Notes under the pieces: model-generated
What the model saw: the letters and a program-made list of their open reading frames with translations, nothing else
What the model was told of the DNA's origin: nothing
Databases searched by the model: none
Assembly (NCBI RefSeq): GCF_003712195.1
Contig: NZ_RDSD01000005.1
Span: 1-64,000 of the forward strand
Origin: Proteiniphilum sp. X52
Lineage (GTDB): Bacteria; Bacteroidota; Bacteroidia; Bacteroidales; Dysgonomonadaceae
Reading direction: 5' to 3'
Length of the DNA: 64,000 nt
Position numbers and translations under genes: made by a program
In this document: positions 18,453 through 28,160 of the stretch, one piece after another
Layout of the letters: every line of letters begins with the position of its first letter
Position numbering within the stretch: the stretch's first letter is position 1

Positions 18453-20507
18453 TCACATTCCCCCACTGATTATTTTGTATTTATATAAAACAAAACTATT
18501 TTCCTTTGGTAACTGAACGGATATATTCCCATGGTTCTTTACCGTTTGTCTGTTCTTCTTGCCATAACCCAAGACCGGGGTGAGTTCCACTTCGCTATCT
18601 TTTTCAAGCCATGTCTCAATTTCCGCTGTTTCTTGTTTATTGAATTCCCTGAATATCAAGAAAAAACCCTGATGATCACCTGTCGATTGAAAGCCCGTCC
18701 ATGACTTTCCCGAGGGTTCAGCTCCTATGGGAAGGATCATCCCTTTATGGAACTCATGTTGGATTTTTTTGTACTGTCTGATGATATCGGGCGATTCAAA
18801 AGCATTTTCCGGTAAATCGGCGACATCCATAAAAACCAAGGGTTGCCCTGCCATGGTTGTCGCAAAGAGATAATCCATGGAGTAACTGGCCGGGGCAAAC
18901 AGATCATTGGCATATTTCTCCTCATTTCTCCATTTATTCAGAAACTCAACCTGTATTTTCTCTGCCGGGACATACTTCGATAACATCCAGATATTGCGAA
19001 GTGTTTTATAAGGATAATAACTCATAAAATCGGTATACCGATTTTCTATGAACATATTACCGTAATTATTTAAATAAAAATAACCTCCTCTTTGTCCGGC
19101 CGTTATGTCGTAATTGAAAATAACATTGTAGTCTGTCTCTTCCATCACCTTTTCATACATTCTCCGGGTCCTGACCTCCGCCGCTTTACTTTGCATTTGC
19201 TGACCGTCAATTTTGAATATACGGACGCCATATTTTTTATATAAATAGATGATCGCATCGGCGTCTTTTTCCCATTCCTCATTGTCATATTTGGAATTGG
19301 GAACAAAATATAGACAGACTTCCACGCCGGCATCTTTTCCTTTGGCCACGACTTTCTCAAAACCATTTGGAAATAAGTCTCGTTTTGGGGTCCATTTTTT
19401 CACGGGAACACCTTTTTCGTCCATATAGTCCGAGGTTTCCTGCCAGCCCCAATCCAGTTGGAAATGGCTTATGCCTAGGGCGGCGCAGGCATCAATTTGC
19501 CTGAAACAGAAATCTTCCGTCAATCGTTCCAAGGGTCCCCTGTCGCCCCAGGTGTTCATGGTGATCATTTCCTCCCTTGAGGCTTCCTGATTTCTTTTAT
19601 GCTTATGATAGCTGTGCAGCGCTTTTAATTGACTTGACTCATCAATCGCCGACACTCCGAAAACGATGCTGTATGTTTTGGTCCATTCCCTGTCTTGCAA
19701 GTCAGAGGCCACTATCCCTATCCCGATCGATTTCACCTCTCCGTATTTGATGATAAAATCGGCACCTGGATATGCCAATTGAGAGGGAGCTAATGGGGAT
19801 TCCTTCAAATAGAACAATCCCAGGTCATCTTCCATATTTCCCCAAAAAAGGATGTTCCCTTTATAGACGTTGTCGGCATAAGCTGTCTGCGAATGATGTT
19901 TTACAAATGTGTTGTGAGAGTCGGAATTATCGGAAAACTCAATCAGGTTTAATTTCCAGTGTTTTCCGGGAAGGCTTACCTGATCCAATACAGGTATTTC
20001 ATCCTGTTGTGATAAAATATTGCGTTGTGGCAGATATTTCCAAACACCCAAATCTTTGTTCTGCACAATCCACGGATTATTGGCTCTTCCCCGTAAATAA
20101 GTGTCTATTGCTATGGCAGGGCAATCATCATAAATCCTGAAAACCCTCCGTACAGACAATTTTTCCATGGCATATTCTATGATGACTTCCGAATAGGGAT
20201 CGGTGAGGGGTGTCTCGACGCGTTGAATGTCCCATGTGCCGGGTTTCATATTCTTGTCACTTTGTCCGGGAACAAAAAAATCCGCATGCTTCGCGAGGTT
20301 TTCCCACTCTTTTCCGTTCTCCTTGTCTGTAATCTTCAAAGTGATTAAATTACCGTTGTTCCACTGGAAACTGCGTTCAATTTTGTTGTTACCGATATAG
20401 AGAACGCCTCCCTCTTTACGGGCGTATCCGGCCTTATTGTCGGCAAATAGGCAATTTGACAGTGAAAGGGCAAGAATTAAACCGATATTTACTTTTCTGA
20501 GAAACAT
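18453..20507 (-). CDS. GH36-like alpha-galactosidase (clan GH-D)
   Basis: A 684-residue secreted protein (signal peptide ending FADNK). It has an N-terminal beta-supersandwich (about 25 to 290), a TIM barrel (about 310 to 610) and a C-terminal beta domain. The clan GH-D signature is visible: ISHFQLDWGWQ, then VRIFKIDG with Asp 434 as likely nucleophile, and NRYTDFMSYYPYKT with Asp 493 as candidate acid/base. The clan covers alpha-galactosidase and alpha-N-acetylgalactosaminidase activities, and either would suit the neighbouring GH27, GH109 and GH123 genes. Confidence 0.75.
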   Translation of the reverse strand: MFLRKVNIGLILALSLSNCLFADNKAGYARKEGGVLYIGNNKIERSFQWNNGNLITLKITDKENGKEWENLAKHADFFVPGQSDKNMKPGTWDIQRVETPLTDPYSEVIIEYAMEKLSVRRVFRIYDDCPAIAIDTYLRGRANNPWIVQNKDLGVWKYLPQRNILSQQDEIPVLDQVSLPGKHWKLNLIEFSDNSDSHNTFVKHHSQTAYADNVYKGNILFWGNMEDDLGLFYLKESPLAPSQLAYPGADFIIKYGEVKSIGIGIVASDLQDREWTKTYSIVFGVSAIDESSQLKALHSYHKHKRNQEASREEMITMNTWGDRGPLERLTEDFCFRQIDACAALGISHFQLDWGWQETSDYMDEKGVPVKKWTPKRDLFPNGFEKVVAKGKDAGVEVCLYFVPNSKYDNEEWEKDADAIIYLYKKYGVRIFKIDGQQMQSKAAEVRTRRMYEKVMEETDYNVIFNYDITAGQRGGYFYLNNYGNMFIENRYTDFMSYYPYKTLRNIWMLSKYVPAEKIQVEFLNKWRNEEKYANDLFAPASYSMDYLFATTMAGQPLVFMDVADLPENAFESPDIIRQYKKIQHEFHKGMILPIGAEPSGKSWTGFQSTGDHQGFFLIFREFNKQETAEIETWLEKDSEVELTPVLGYGKKNRQTVKNHGNISVQLPKENSFVLYKYKIISGGM

Positions 20508-20650
20508 GGCTATTTATTATCAACACAAATCAACTTGAAAAATCTTTTTTGAGAATTACCCCTTTTGGAGTAGACCCTATATTTTATTCCGCTAAATCGA
20601 TGTCCAGGACATGGTCTGCTTTTTTTCCTTCTCCCTATTTGCAACTTCCA

Positions 20651-22003
20651 CTAGAAAAATTTCAGTCCCGCCAACTTATTCCAGTCTCCCCGGGTGAAAT
20701 CGGGAATTTTCACCGGTCTCCCGCCGTTTGTGGCAGATAATCGCGTGAGTTCCACAAGGCATGACCATTCTGCCGCATCGTATACGTCCATATCAAGGGG
20801 TAGGCCGTTTCTTAAACAATAGATCAACCGATAATCCATCATATAATCCATTCCTCCATGGCCTCCTACTTGCTTGGCTTTCTCTCCTATCTCCTTTATG
20901 AAAGGGTGTTCATATTCTTTCACCAGCTCTTTGAACTTATCTTCCGGTAAGAATTGGTGGGCATCCGGCTCTAAAGCGATATAGGGGGCAGGGTACTTTT
21001 GCGCAAAACCTTTTGTCCCGCTTAATGCATGCAGGCGGCTGTAAGGGCGGGGACTGGTCACATCGTGTTGTACCATGATTGTTTTCCCTTTCTCTGTTCG
21101 GATAATCGTCGTATTCATGTCTCCCAGTCTGTGCCTTATTTGTGATTCAGGGGATCCCTCTCCGTATAGTCCTTTTAAATAGGCCGACATGCCAAACTGA
21201 TCGGAAGAAACCGATACCAGGAAGTTCATTTTGTCTCCCCTATGTATATTCATCGCTTGGCAGATAGGGCCAAAACCGTGTGTGGGATAGGGATTTCCGT
21301 TGTAAGTCTCGTAAAATTTCACGCGCCACCCTCGCACATTTTTCAATTGGGACCTCAAGTCGTGAATATAAGCACCTTCACCATGGACAAGCTCCCCGAA
21401 TACTCCTTGCTGGGCCATATGCAAGGTAGTAAGTTCAAAGAAGTCATAGCAACAATTTTCCAGCATCATGCAGTGCTTTCTTGTCTTCTCCGCGGTATCG
21501 ACCAATTGCCAACATTCTTCGATGGTAACCGCTGCCGGAACTTCTATGGCAACATGCTTTCCCTGTTTCATCGCATATACAGCCATGGGCGTGTGGGTCA
21601 GCCAATCGGTACAGATATAGACCAGATCAATGTCATCCCGCTCACAGACTTCTTTCCAGGTGTCTTCTCCAACATATTCCGTCGCGGGGGGAAAGTTGTT
21701 ATTCTGGAGATAGGATTGCCCTCTTTTTACCAGTTCTTCTTTCAAGTCGCAGATAGCCTTGATTTCAACCCCTTCCATGTGGATATATCTCCTAAGGGCC
21801 GCCGCTCCACGGTTACCCACTCCTATGAAGCCGATTCTGACTGTTGGAATGGGGTCAGCGGCGAGTCGCAATACATTTTCCTGTCCGGCGGGACGTTTCG
21901 GTTCTTTCAATTCGATCATTTTTACTTCGTCCTGCTTCATGCTTGCGCATGAGACGGAGAAGATAATGATAGGCAACAAACAAAATTTAAAAAGTGTTCG
22001 CAT
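20651..22003 (-). CDS. GH109-type lipoprotein (NAD-dependent alpha-N-acetylgalactosaminidase family)
   Basis: A 450-residue lipoprotein (IFSVSC, Cys 19) with a Rossmann domain (GFIGVGNRG at 58-66) of the Gfo/Idh/MocA superfamily. Features specific to GH109 are present: VAIEVPAAVTIEECW, ENCCYDFFELTTLHMAQQG with Tyr 186, GEGAYIHDLR, and NPYPTHGFGPICQAMNIHRG with His 242. A Tyr and a His in these positions are reported to be important in this family, which uses bound NAD+ in a redox-assisted hydrolysis. Known members cleave terminal alpha-GalNAc, for example from blood-group A structures. The specificity here is inferred from family. Confidence 0.85.
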   Translation of the reverse strand: MRTLFKFCLLPIIIFSVSCASMKQDEVKMIELKEPKRPAGQENVLRLAADPIPTVRIGFIGVGNRGAAALRRYIHMEGVEIKAICDLKEELVKRGQSYLQNNNFPPATEYVGEDTWKEVCERDDIDLVYICTDWLTHTPMAVYAMKQGKHVAIEVPAAVTIEECWQLVDTAEKTRKHCMMLENCCYDFFELTTLHMAQQGVFGELVHGEGAYIHDLRSQLKNVRGWRVKFYETYNGNPYPTHGFGPICQAMNIHRGDKMNFLVSVSSDQFGMSAYLKGLYGEGSPESQIRHRLGDMNTTIIRTEKGKTIMVQHDVTSPRPYSRLHALSGTKGFAQKYPAPYIALEPDAHQFLPEDKFKELVKEYEHPFIKEIGEKAKQVGGHGGMDYMMDYRLIYCLRNGLPLDMDVYDAAEWSCLVELTRLSATNGGRPVKIPDFTRGDWNKLAGLKFF

Positions 22004-22028
22004 ACGATTATTTTATTTATCATAGGGA

Positions 22029-23225
22029 TTAACCTACCGGTTTAATTCTCAGCAGGACAACGTCCTCCCCCTGAACATTCACCGTTAATTTATTTTTTGT
22101 GGTTCCAATGTTATTCTTTTCCCAGATATTTCTTACAGAATAAGTTCCTTTCTTCATTCCAATTTTCGCATTGAACATCTCATCCCAGTCTATTTCATGC
22201 TTTTGGGAAGTCAATCCCCTGTTCAAGAAGCAGATCGCCCATTCTCCTTTGGCAAGAGGCCTTACCCAAGTTTCCAGGTCTTTTACCTTCATATACCTGA
22301 AACCGGGAATTCCCGCCGGATCTTGATCAATAGAAATCACTTCCTTTTCCGTCAATATTTTCAGTGTCGGTTCATCCATCTCCCTTAAATCATTTCCTGC
22401 CATCAGAGGGGCAGCTAAAATTGCCCAAATAGAAAAATGGGCCCTGTTTTGGCTTTCTGTCAGACCATTTCCCACCTGAAGCATTTCCACATCCATCCAA
22501 AACCCCGGTTTGACATAACGTCTGTACTTGGGCGTTTCATCCAGAATTTGAAGAACGCCGAGTTTAAACCAACTGCCATATCCTTTCTGGCAATCGAAAC
22601 AGTTCATAATGTCTGAAGACATTCTCCACATATGTACTGTTTTCTCTGCCCAAGTCCAAGGCTCTCCAAAAGGACTCACACTCAATACCACGGGGCGACC
22701 TGCCTCCTTCAAAGCATTACTGATTGTCCTTATGGCTCCTTCCGGATGGCAATTGGCCGGAGAGCATCCGTCATATTTCAGGTAATCAACGCCCCATTTC
22801 GCATACTGAATGGCATCTTGGTACTCTCGTCCTCCGGATCCCGACCTCCCCTGACAGGTTTTCTCTCCTATGCTTGAATATATACCAAATTTTAATCCTT
22901 TTGAATGGACATAATCAGCCAAAGCCTTCATTCCGGAAGGGAATGTTTTCGGATTGGGCTGAATAAACCCCAGGCTATCCCTCTCTCCATGCCAACAGTC
23001 ATCAATAACAACATATTCATAACCGGCTTCTTTCATTCCATTGGAAGCCATAGCGTCTGCTATTTCCCTTATTATATTCTCGTTGATATCACAATTGAAC
23101 TTATTCCAACTGTTCCATCCCATCGGAGGGGTACGGGCTATCTGGTCAAATTTCTGGGCACTAAGTTCCACACAAGCCCCCAAGCTTGCAAAACTTAAAA
23201 CAAATGATAAAATACGCTTATTCAT
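22029..23225 (-). CDS. GH27 alpha-galactosidase family enzyme
   Basis: A 398-residue protein with a signal peptide (about 23 residues, ending LSA). It matches GH27 along its length: TPPMGWNSWNKFNCDI, YVVIDDCWHGERD, FGIYSSIGEKTCQGR, WGVDYLKYDGC with Asp 152 as nucleophile, and WRMSSDI with Asp 205 as acid/base. The C-terminal antiparallel domain ends near VQGEDVVLLRIK. GH27 includes alpha-galactosidases, alpha-N-acetylgalactosaminidases and beta-L-arabinopyranosidases; the amino-sugar context favours the first two. It lies 26 bp after the GH109 gene start region and 17 bp after the GH123-like gene. Confidence 0.9.
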   Translation of the reverse strand: MNKRILSFVLSFASLGACVELSAQKFDQIARTPPMGWNSWNKFNCDINENIIREIADAMASNGMKEAGYEYVVIDDCWHGERDSLGFIQPNPKTFPSGMKALADYVHSKGLKFGIYSSIGEKTCQGRSGSGGREYQDAIQYAKWGVDYLKYDGCSPANCHPEGAIRTISNALKEAGRPVVLSVSPFGEPWTWAEKTVHMWRMSSDIMNCFDCQKGYGSWFKLGVLQILDETPKYRRYVKPGFWMDVEMLQVGNGLTESQNRAHFSIWAILAAPLMAGNDLREMDEPTLKILTEKEVISIDQDPAGIPGFRYMKVKDLETWVRPLAKGEWAICFLNRGLTSQKHEIDWDEMFNAKIGMKKGTYSVRNIWEKNNIGTTKNKLTVNVQGEDVVLLRIKPVG

Positions 23226-23241
23226 GCATTTTATGGGTTGG

Positions 23242-24975
23242 TTAGTTTTTACTTAAAAATTCAAGTATTTGTTTCCTAATGGTTCTGAAATAAGTTACAC
23301 TATTGTCATAATCGTCAAAGTTGAGTATGACCGCATTCACATATTCTTTTGCTTTGCCGGGATTTTTTTGCTCCACCATCTTCAATAACTGGTAATCGTC
23401 GATGCCGTCTCTCATCGCTTCAAACCGGATGGAAGAGTACAGTTTACGGTATCCGGGATATATGATGCAATTGTCTCCCGCCGGTAACCGGCCCCTGTCT
23501 CTCGAGGCATCTGCATTTAATTGGTCTTTTACCCAGTAATTAAGCCCCCAGTGCAGGTATCCGGTGACATCGTATTTATAATTTATCCAATGTAAATATC
23601 GTGTCTGATTGAGAGGCAACTCAATAAACCTGTTCGCATAATTGCCTCTGGGACCGACGCAGGTATAGAACCAAATTTCCTTTCCCTCCCCTTTCAACTC
23701 TTTGTAAAAGTTGAAATCCTTGTGAAGGATATCCAGTTGGGGAACCCAGACATCAATTGCTCCGGCTAGCTCTTTTGACGTCAATACCGCATCGAGCACC
23801 TTGACCCCAGGCAGGAACTCATGGATATAATTGCTTATGGTAACATAAGAGGCTGCATTTTTTGCCGTGGGCTCGTCCGCAATGTGCTGCATATACCTAT
23901 CCAGCCACCCTTTCTGTGCAAGGTGTTGTTTCAGGGCAGGCATGAATTGTGTGATGAAATTTTTTGCTCTTTCATCATCGACAGGTAACAAGGTAAACCT
24001 GATCCCGTTTTCGACTTTTTGGGGATTGGGCGAGGAGCGTAACTTGCGGGTTTCTTCATTGTCGGGAAGAGGCACCTCCACGAAAAAAGGATCGTCCCAT
24101 GCCCCGGAACGCCAGGCCAGATGACCTCCTTCTATCCGCTCCAAAGCGCCCACAGCATCGAAAATCTCCGCTTCCTTATCAAATCTGCTGAAATCAAAAG
24201 TATACTTTCCATCATCATATGTATATAGGGTATGCCAGATAGGATATATCCTATGCACATTCTGCCTGTGCGCCGCCATCATTTCGGCATGCATCCCGAT
24301 CAATTCCCAGTATAACGGCGAATATGCCTCTACCGGCTCATTATTATTCAGGTAAGACAACGTCACAGTGCTAAAATGGGCAGACCAGTTCGTAATATAC
24401 AAGGGAGATTTACCCAAGGTGACGGGATATACTCTGATATAGAAGTGTTTAAGCCACGTCTCTGTCTTCTTGCCGACTACCCCTGTAATTTTTACGGTCC
24501 CCTTATACAAACCGGGAATTGTTGCCGCATCTGTAGGTACGGTGATCCACAAAGGCTGCACTTCTCCGGGTTTTATGGAAAAGGCGGAATCAGGTAAAAT
24601 AGGATCGGGGAAATAACCAGATGCTGACCGGATAATGTCTTTTGATGGGGGATTATAAGAGCGTCCGACGTGCACATAGCCCACCCAGCCGGCTGATGCT
24701 CCTTCCAGCGTGGAGAGATCAGATGATATACCTGTTACGCTTGCCCGCATGTTCTTTATTTCTGTTAATCCTGCCACAACAATCTGAATAGTGGCCACTT
24801 CTCCCTTTGCCACCCTGATGGTGTCTATTTCATCCCTGAAATAATTCCTTTCTTTAAGAACCTTAATCAATGGATCTACCTGATAAAGGTACACATGTTT
24901 ATCTTTGCACGATATATAAAATAGAGAAGAGATAAACAAAAAAACAAACAGACTCAATTTTTTAATCATAATCAT
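23242..24975 (-). CDS. GH123-like lipoprotein (probable beta-N-acetylgalactosaminidase, DUF4091)
   Basis: A 577-residue lipoprotein (FYISC, Cys 23). The N-terminal 170 residues form a beta-sandwich (GEVATIQIVV, WITVPTDAATIPGLYKGTV). A barrel follows with the adjacent acid pair MQHIADEPT, Asp 367 and Glu 368. An Asp-Glu pair near this position is characteristic of GH123, where the Asp supports the substrate's acetamido group and the Glu is the acid/base. The C-terminal YRKLYSSIRFEAMRDGIDDY is the DUF4091 signature. Likely removes non-reducing beta-GalNAc, as on glycosphingolipids. Confidence 0.75.
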   Translation of the reverse strand: MIMIKKLSLFVFLFISSLFYISCKDKHVYLYQVDPLIKVLKERNYFRDEIDTIRVAKGEVATIQIVVAGLTEIKNMRASVTGISSDLSTLEGASAGWVGYVHVGRSYNPPSKDIIRSASGYFPDPILPDSAFSIKPGEVQPLWITVPTDAATIPGLYKGTVKITGVVGKKTETWLKHFYIRVYPVTLGKSPLYITNWSAHFSTVTLSYLNNNEPVEAYSPLYWELIGMHAEMMAAHRQNVHRIYPIWHTLYTYDDGKYTFDFSRFDKEAEIFDAVGALERIEGGHLAWRSGAWDDPFFVEVPLPDNEETRKLRSSPNPQKVENGIRFTLLPVDDERAKNFITQFMPALKQHLAQKGWLDRYMQHIADEPTAKNAASYVTISNYIHEFLPGVKVLDAVLTSKELAGAIDVWVPQLDILHKDFNFYKELKGEGKEIWFYTCVGPRGNYANRFIELPLNQTRYLHWINYKYDVTGYLHWGLNYWVKDQLNADASRDRGRLPAGDNCIIYPGYRKLYSSIRFEAMRDGIDDYQLLKMVEQKNPGKAKEYVNAVILNFDDYDNSVTYFRTIRKQILEFLSKN

Positions 24976-24993
24976 TTATATGCTGGTGAATTG

Positions 24994-27900
24994 TTAAAAT
25001 AATCTGGCATCTTCGGTTCCTGAAATAAGCCCAATGATCCGGATTATCCGTTCATAATCGAAAAGATTCTCTTTTCCTCTGCTTCCCTTATAAAAGGAAT
25101 CTCCCCACTGTCGCATATTTTCCGCTTTTTGACTCTTCTTCCATTGAAGGAATAACTCCTCTGATTTTTGCCATTCTCCCAATTGATAAAGAGCGATGCA
25201 TTGCAAAAGGGTATTCGGGGAATTTTGACTTAGTGTGGAAGATGCGACCTTCTCAAGATATTTTTTCTTCATTTCCGGATTGCCTGATTGGGAATGGAGT
25301 ATCGCGCTCATCCAATCTTCTATTCTCGTGTCGATTACATCCTCATAAGGTTTGCCCACGCCTAAATTTCGGGGCCATAGGCGGGCTTCTTCTATTCTTT
25401 TGGAAGCTGCTGTCAGATTTCCGGCGTTCAAAGCCTCGGCAGCTAGCATTAACTTGGTTTCCTGATAAAGCAACCTGCCATCCCTGGCTCCTTCAAAAGG
25501 TAGAATGCGAATATCCGCCAACACTTTTTCAGCATCCTTGTACTGTTTATTCCGGATCAATGTCCTTGCATATAAAGTGGCTGTCGGAAAATGGTATGAA
25601 TTCTTTTTATAGAATGGCGCGATCACATTCAAAGCTTTGCGGGCTTCCGTTTTACTCAAATAAATCCGCGTTAGTTCATGCACATACCGCCATTCTGTGG
25701 GGGTTAACGAGATGGCCTTTTGTATGTCTTTTTCGGCATCTCCATCCAGGGCAAGCCGGGATCTGACAATATAGAATGGAGCGAAGTCCGGCTTGTCTCC
25801 CACGGACACCAATAATTCGAAAGCCTTTTCCTTGTTATTCCTGAAAGCATGAAGTAAAGAGAGGTAATAACCTGCTTTCCACTCACTGCCATTTTGCATT
25901 GCCCACTCAAAAACCCGTTCACTTTCTTCCCGAAAAGGAAAAATAAAATCCGGTTCAAGGGTTTCCGCTTTTTCCAATGCCGCGGCATCGTTTCTAAGAA
26001 AAGCTTCCCAATACTTTATCTCCGGATTGGATGGGGCAAGCCTGAAAAGATCCAAAGCCCTTTGCTTTAATCCCAGAGAGTTATACCAGCAGCCCAATTC
26101 CAGATATGCCTGCTCAGGCATTTCACTTTTTATACTGTTCTGGAAAGCTTCCTGAAGCAAAGGCATTTTATTTTGAAGGTACGCTTCGAACCGGACAAAA
26201 TGATTTAACGGATCTGTTAATGCAATTTGACCGGCATAATAGGTTGACTGATTTTCGTTTCCCAATAACCGGTTCAATACACAGAGCAACTGCAGGCTTT
26301 CGATGTTGTAACGGTTATTGACCAGACTTTTCTCCGCATATTCGATAGCTTTGGAATATTCTTTCCTGAGTGTATAAATTTTAGAGAGTTCGGTGAATGC
26401 GGCGCTCCTATATGGAAGGGAAAGAGCGGCGACTTCAAAACCATCCAAAGCATCGTAATACTTTTCTTGTTTCAATGCCGCTCTTGCGTATTCAAAATTG
26501 GCGGCAGGGTCGTATGTATCTACCGATAACGCTTTATATGCATAAAGAAATGCCGAATCGTAATCCATTTTATGGTAAAAAAGACGGGACATTTCCGTCA
26601 GTGCGGGAACAAAACAGGGATCATATTCCAATGCCTTACGAATAAATGTTTCGGCTTCATCATATAGCCTTAATCCGGCAAGGTCTCTTCCCCTGAGATA
26701 CTGGCCGTGCGCCGTATCCCAATTGAATTGAGTATCCTTGTCAACAGGCCTTTCCAGATCAATGGGCTCACGACTCCATAATAGTTTATTACATAACCTT
26801 ATTGAATGGACAGAATCAGATCTCAACAGGGACGATTGAAACCCATACGTCTTTGCAGTTTCCAGCGATACCGGTTGTACAAGAAGTAATTCTCCTCTCT
26901 CATTATAAAATTGAAGCGTATCTTCCGTCCTTTGCAAAGGATATAATCTGAAAGAAAACCATCCATTGTCCTGACTTACATGTATAACTCCCTCCAGGTT
27001 CACATTGCTCACTCCTTTCGTCCCTTTATACGGAAACCAGTATTCCTTCCATGTATCGGTCGCATAGGGCATAAACCCGATTTGTTTGAACGGAGTTAGG
27101 CTGCTGATTACCATGTTCTGATTAAAAAGTCTTCCACTTTGAAGTTCCACGTATTGCCCCTTGCTGTCGGTAAGCAATTCTTTCCAGATATCACCCTGGT
27201 CAGACAAAGCCCAACTGAAAATTTTGCGTCCCAATTTTTCATCCCTATCGGCATATTGCATCATTCCGACATCCTCCGAAGCCCAATAAGCTCCAAAATA
27301 AGGACTGTGGGTTCCCATAATATGGTATGACTTGGAGCCTATAAAGTCATTTTCAATCCATCGGGTCAGGTTTTTGTTCCTCAAAGAATCCATGGGCCAG
27401 GGTAAGGCAATGCCATCATGCCGGATATTGTGTTTTCCCGGATAAATGAATTCGAGATCTTCTTTGGCAAGAACGCCTGTATTCACCCAATTATAATAAG
27501 GTTGGGTTCCCGATGTGGAGTTATGCCAAAAAGAACGGGTAGTGAACCAGCCTTTATCGTTAGGGAGGTTTATTTCAACGGTCCAACGGCTTCTTGTCAA
27601 CAAATCCAGTACCCCTATGAAACAACTTGCGCTTCCATCTTCATTCACCTTTGTCATATAGTCCACAGGGAAAGAACAGGACGGGGCATGCCCTACCACT
27701 CCGTAGTTAAATTCAATGCCGCCGCTTGTCCATGGACCGCGTAAGGAGATATCCCTGAATTTTACGACATCGTTGTCATAAAATAACTCTTTTCCGTTCG
27801 TTTTGTCCATGACAGACCATATTTTGCCTCCTATTTCGGGAAAAATCTTTATCTTAAGAAAGTTGTTTTCGAGTTCAACAATTTTCCATGATCTCTTTTC

Positions 27901-28089
27901 TGCTCTTTCGGTAAATCCGTCATATCTATAGTATGGATATATCTTTCCGAATACAGGTACAGGGTTAGGGTCAGAAAAAGAATAGGTGACATATTCCTGC
28001 CCATACTCTTTTATACTTGAAACATTTTGCCCGTATAAAGAAGATGCAAACAATGCAAGCGCAATAAAAGCTGTATATTTCACCATCAA
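24994..28089 (-). CDS. DUF5107 protein with C-terminal TPR array
   Basis: A 1031-residue secreted protein (signal peptide ending LYG-QNV). Residues about 35 to 350 are DUF5107, a galactose-mutarotase-like beta-sandwich (WKIVELENNFLKIKIFPEIG, GGIEFNYGVVGHAPS). From about 490 to 990 there are repeated 34-residue TPR units (YDEAETFIRKALEYDP, YSKAIEYAEKSL, QYKDAEKVLADI). DUF5107 proteins with long TPR tails recur in Bacteroidetes sugar loci, but no reaction is established that I know of. It is 18 bp upstream of the GH123-like gene and probably cotranscribed. Confidence 0.75.
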   Translation of the reverse strand: MMVKYTAFIALALFASSLYGQNVSSIKEYGQEYVTYSFSDPNPVPVFGKIYPYYRYDGFTERAEKRSWKIVELENNFLKIKIFPEIGGKIWSVMDKTNGKELFYDNDVVKFRDISLRGPWTSGGIEFNYGVVGHAPSCSFPVDYMTKVNEDGSASCFIGVLDLLTRSRWTVEINLPNDKGWFTTRSFWHNSTSGTQPYYNWVNTGVLAKEDLEFIYPGKHNIRHDGIALPWPMDSLRNKNLTRWIENDFIGSKSYHIMGTHSPYFGAYWASEDVGMMQYADRDEKLGRKIFSWALSDQGDIWKELLTDSKGQYVELQSGRLFNQNMVISSLTPFKQIGFMPYATDTWKEYWFPYKGTKGVSNVNLEGVIHVSQDNGWFSFRLYPLQRTEDTLQFYNERGELLLVQPVSLETAKTYGFQSSLLRSDSVHSIRLCNKLLWSREPIDLERPVDKDTQFNWDTAHGQYLRGRDLAGLRLYDEAETFIRKALEYDPCFVPALTEMSRLFYHKMDYDSAFLYAYKALSVDTYDPAANFEYARAALKQEKYYDALDGFEVAALSLPYRSAAFTELSKIYTLRKEYSKAIEYAEKSLVNNRYNIESLQLLCVLNRLLGNENQSTYYAGQIALTDPLNHFVRFEAYLQNKMPLLQEAFQNSIKSEMPEQAYLELGCWYNSLGLKQRALDLFRLAPSNPEIKYWEAFLRNDAAALEKAETLEPDFIFPFREESERVFEWAMQNGSEWKAGYYLSLLHAFRNNKEKAFELLVSVGDKPDFAPFYIVRSRLALDGDAEKDIQKAISLTPTEWRYVHELTRIYLSKTEARKALNVIAPFYKKNSYHFPTATLYARTLIRNKQYKDAEKVLADIRILPFEGARDGRLLYQETKLMLAAEALNAGNLTAASKRIEEARLWPRNLGVGKPYEDVIDTRIEDWMSAILHSQSGNPEMKKKYLEKVASSTLSQNSPNTLLQCIALYQLGEWQKSEELFLQWKKSQKAENMRQWGDSFYKGSRGKENLFDYERIIRIIGLISGTEDARLF

Positions 28090-28160
28090 TAAAGTTTAAA
28101 GATAATTCCCACCTCCCCGAAACATGGGAGGTGAGAAATTAAAACCAGTCACATTCTGTT

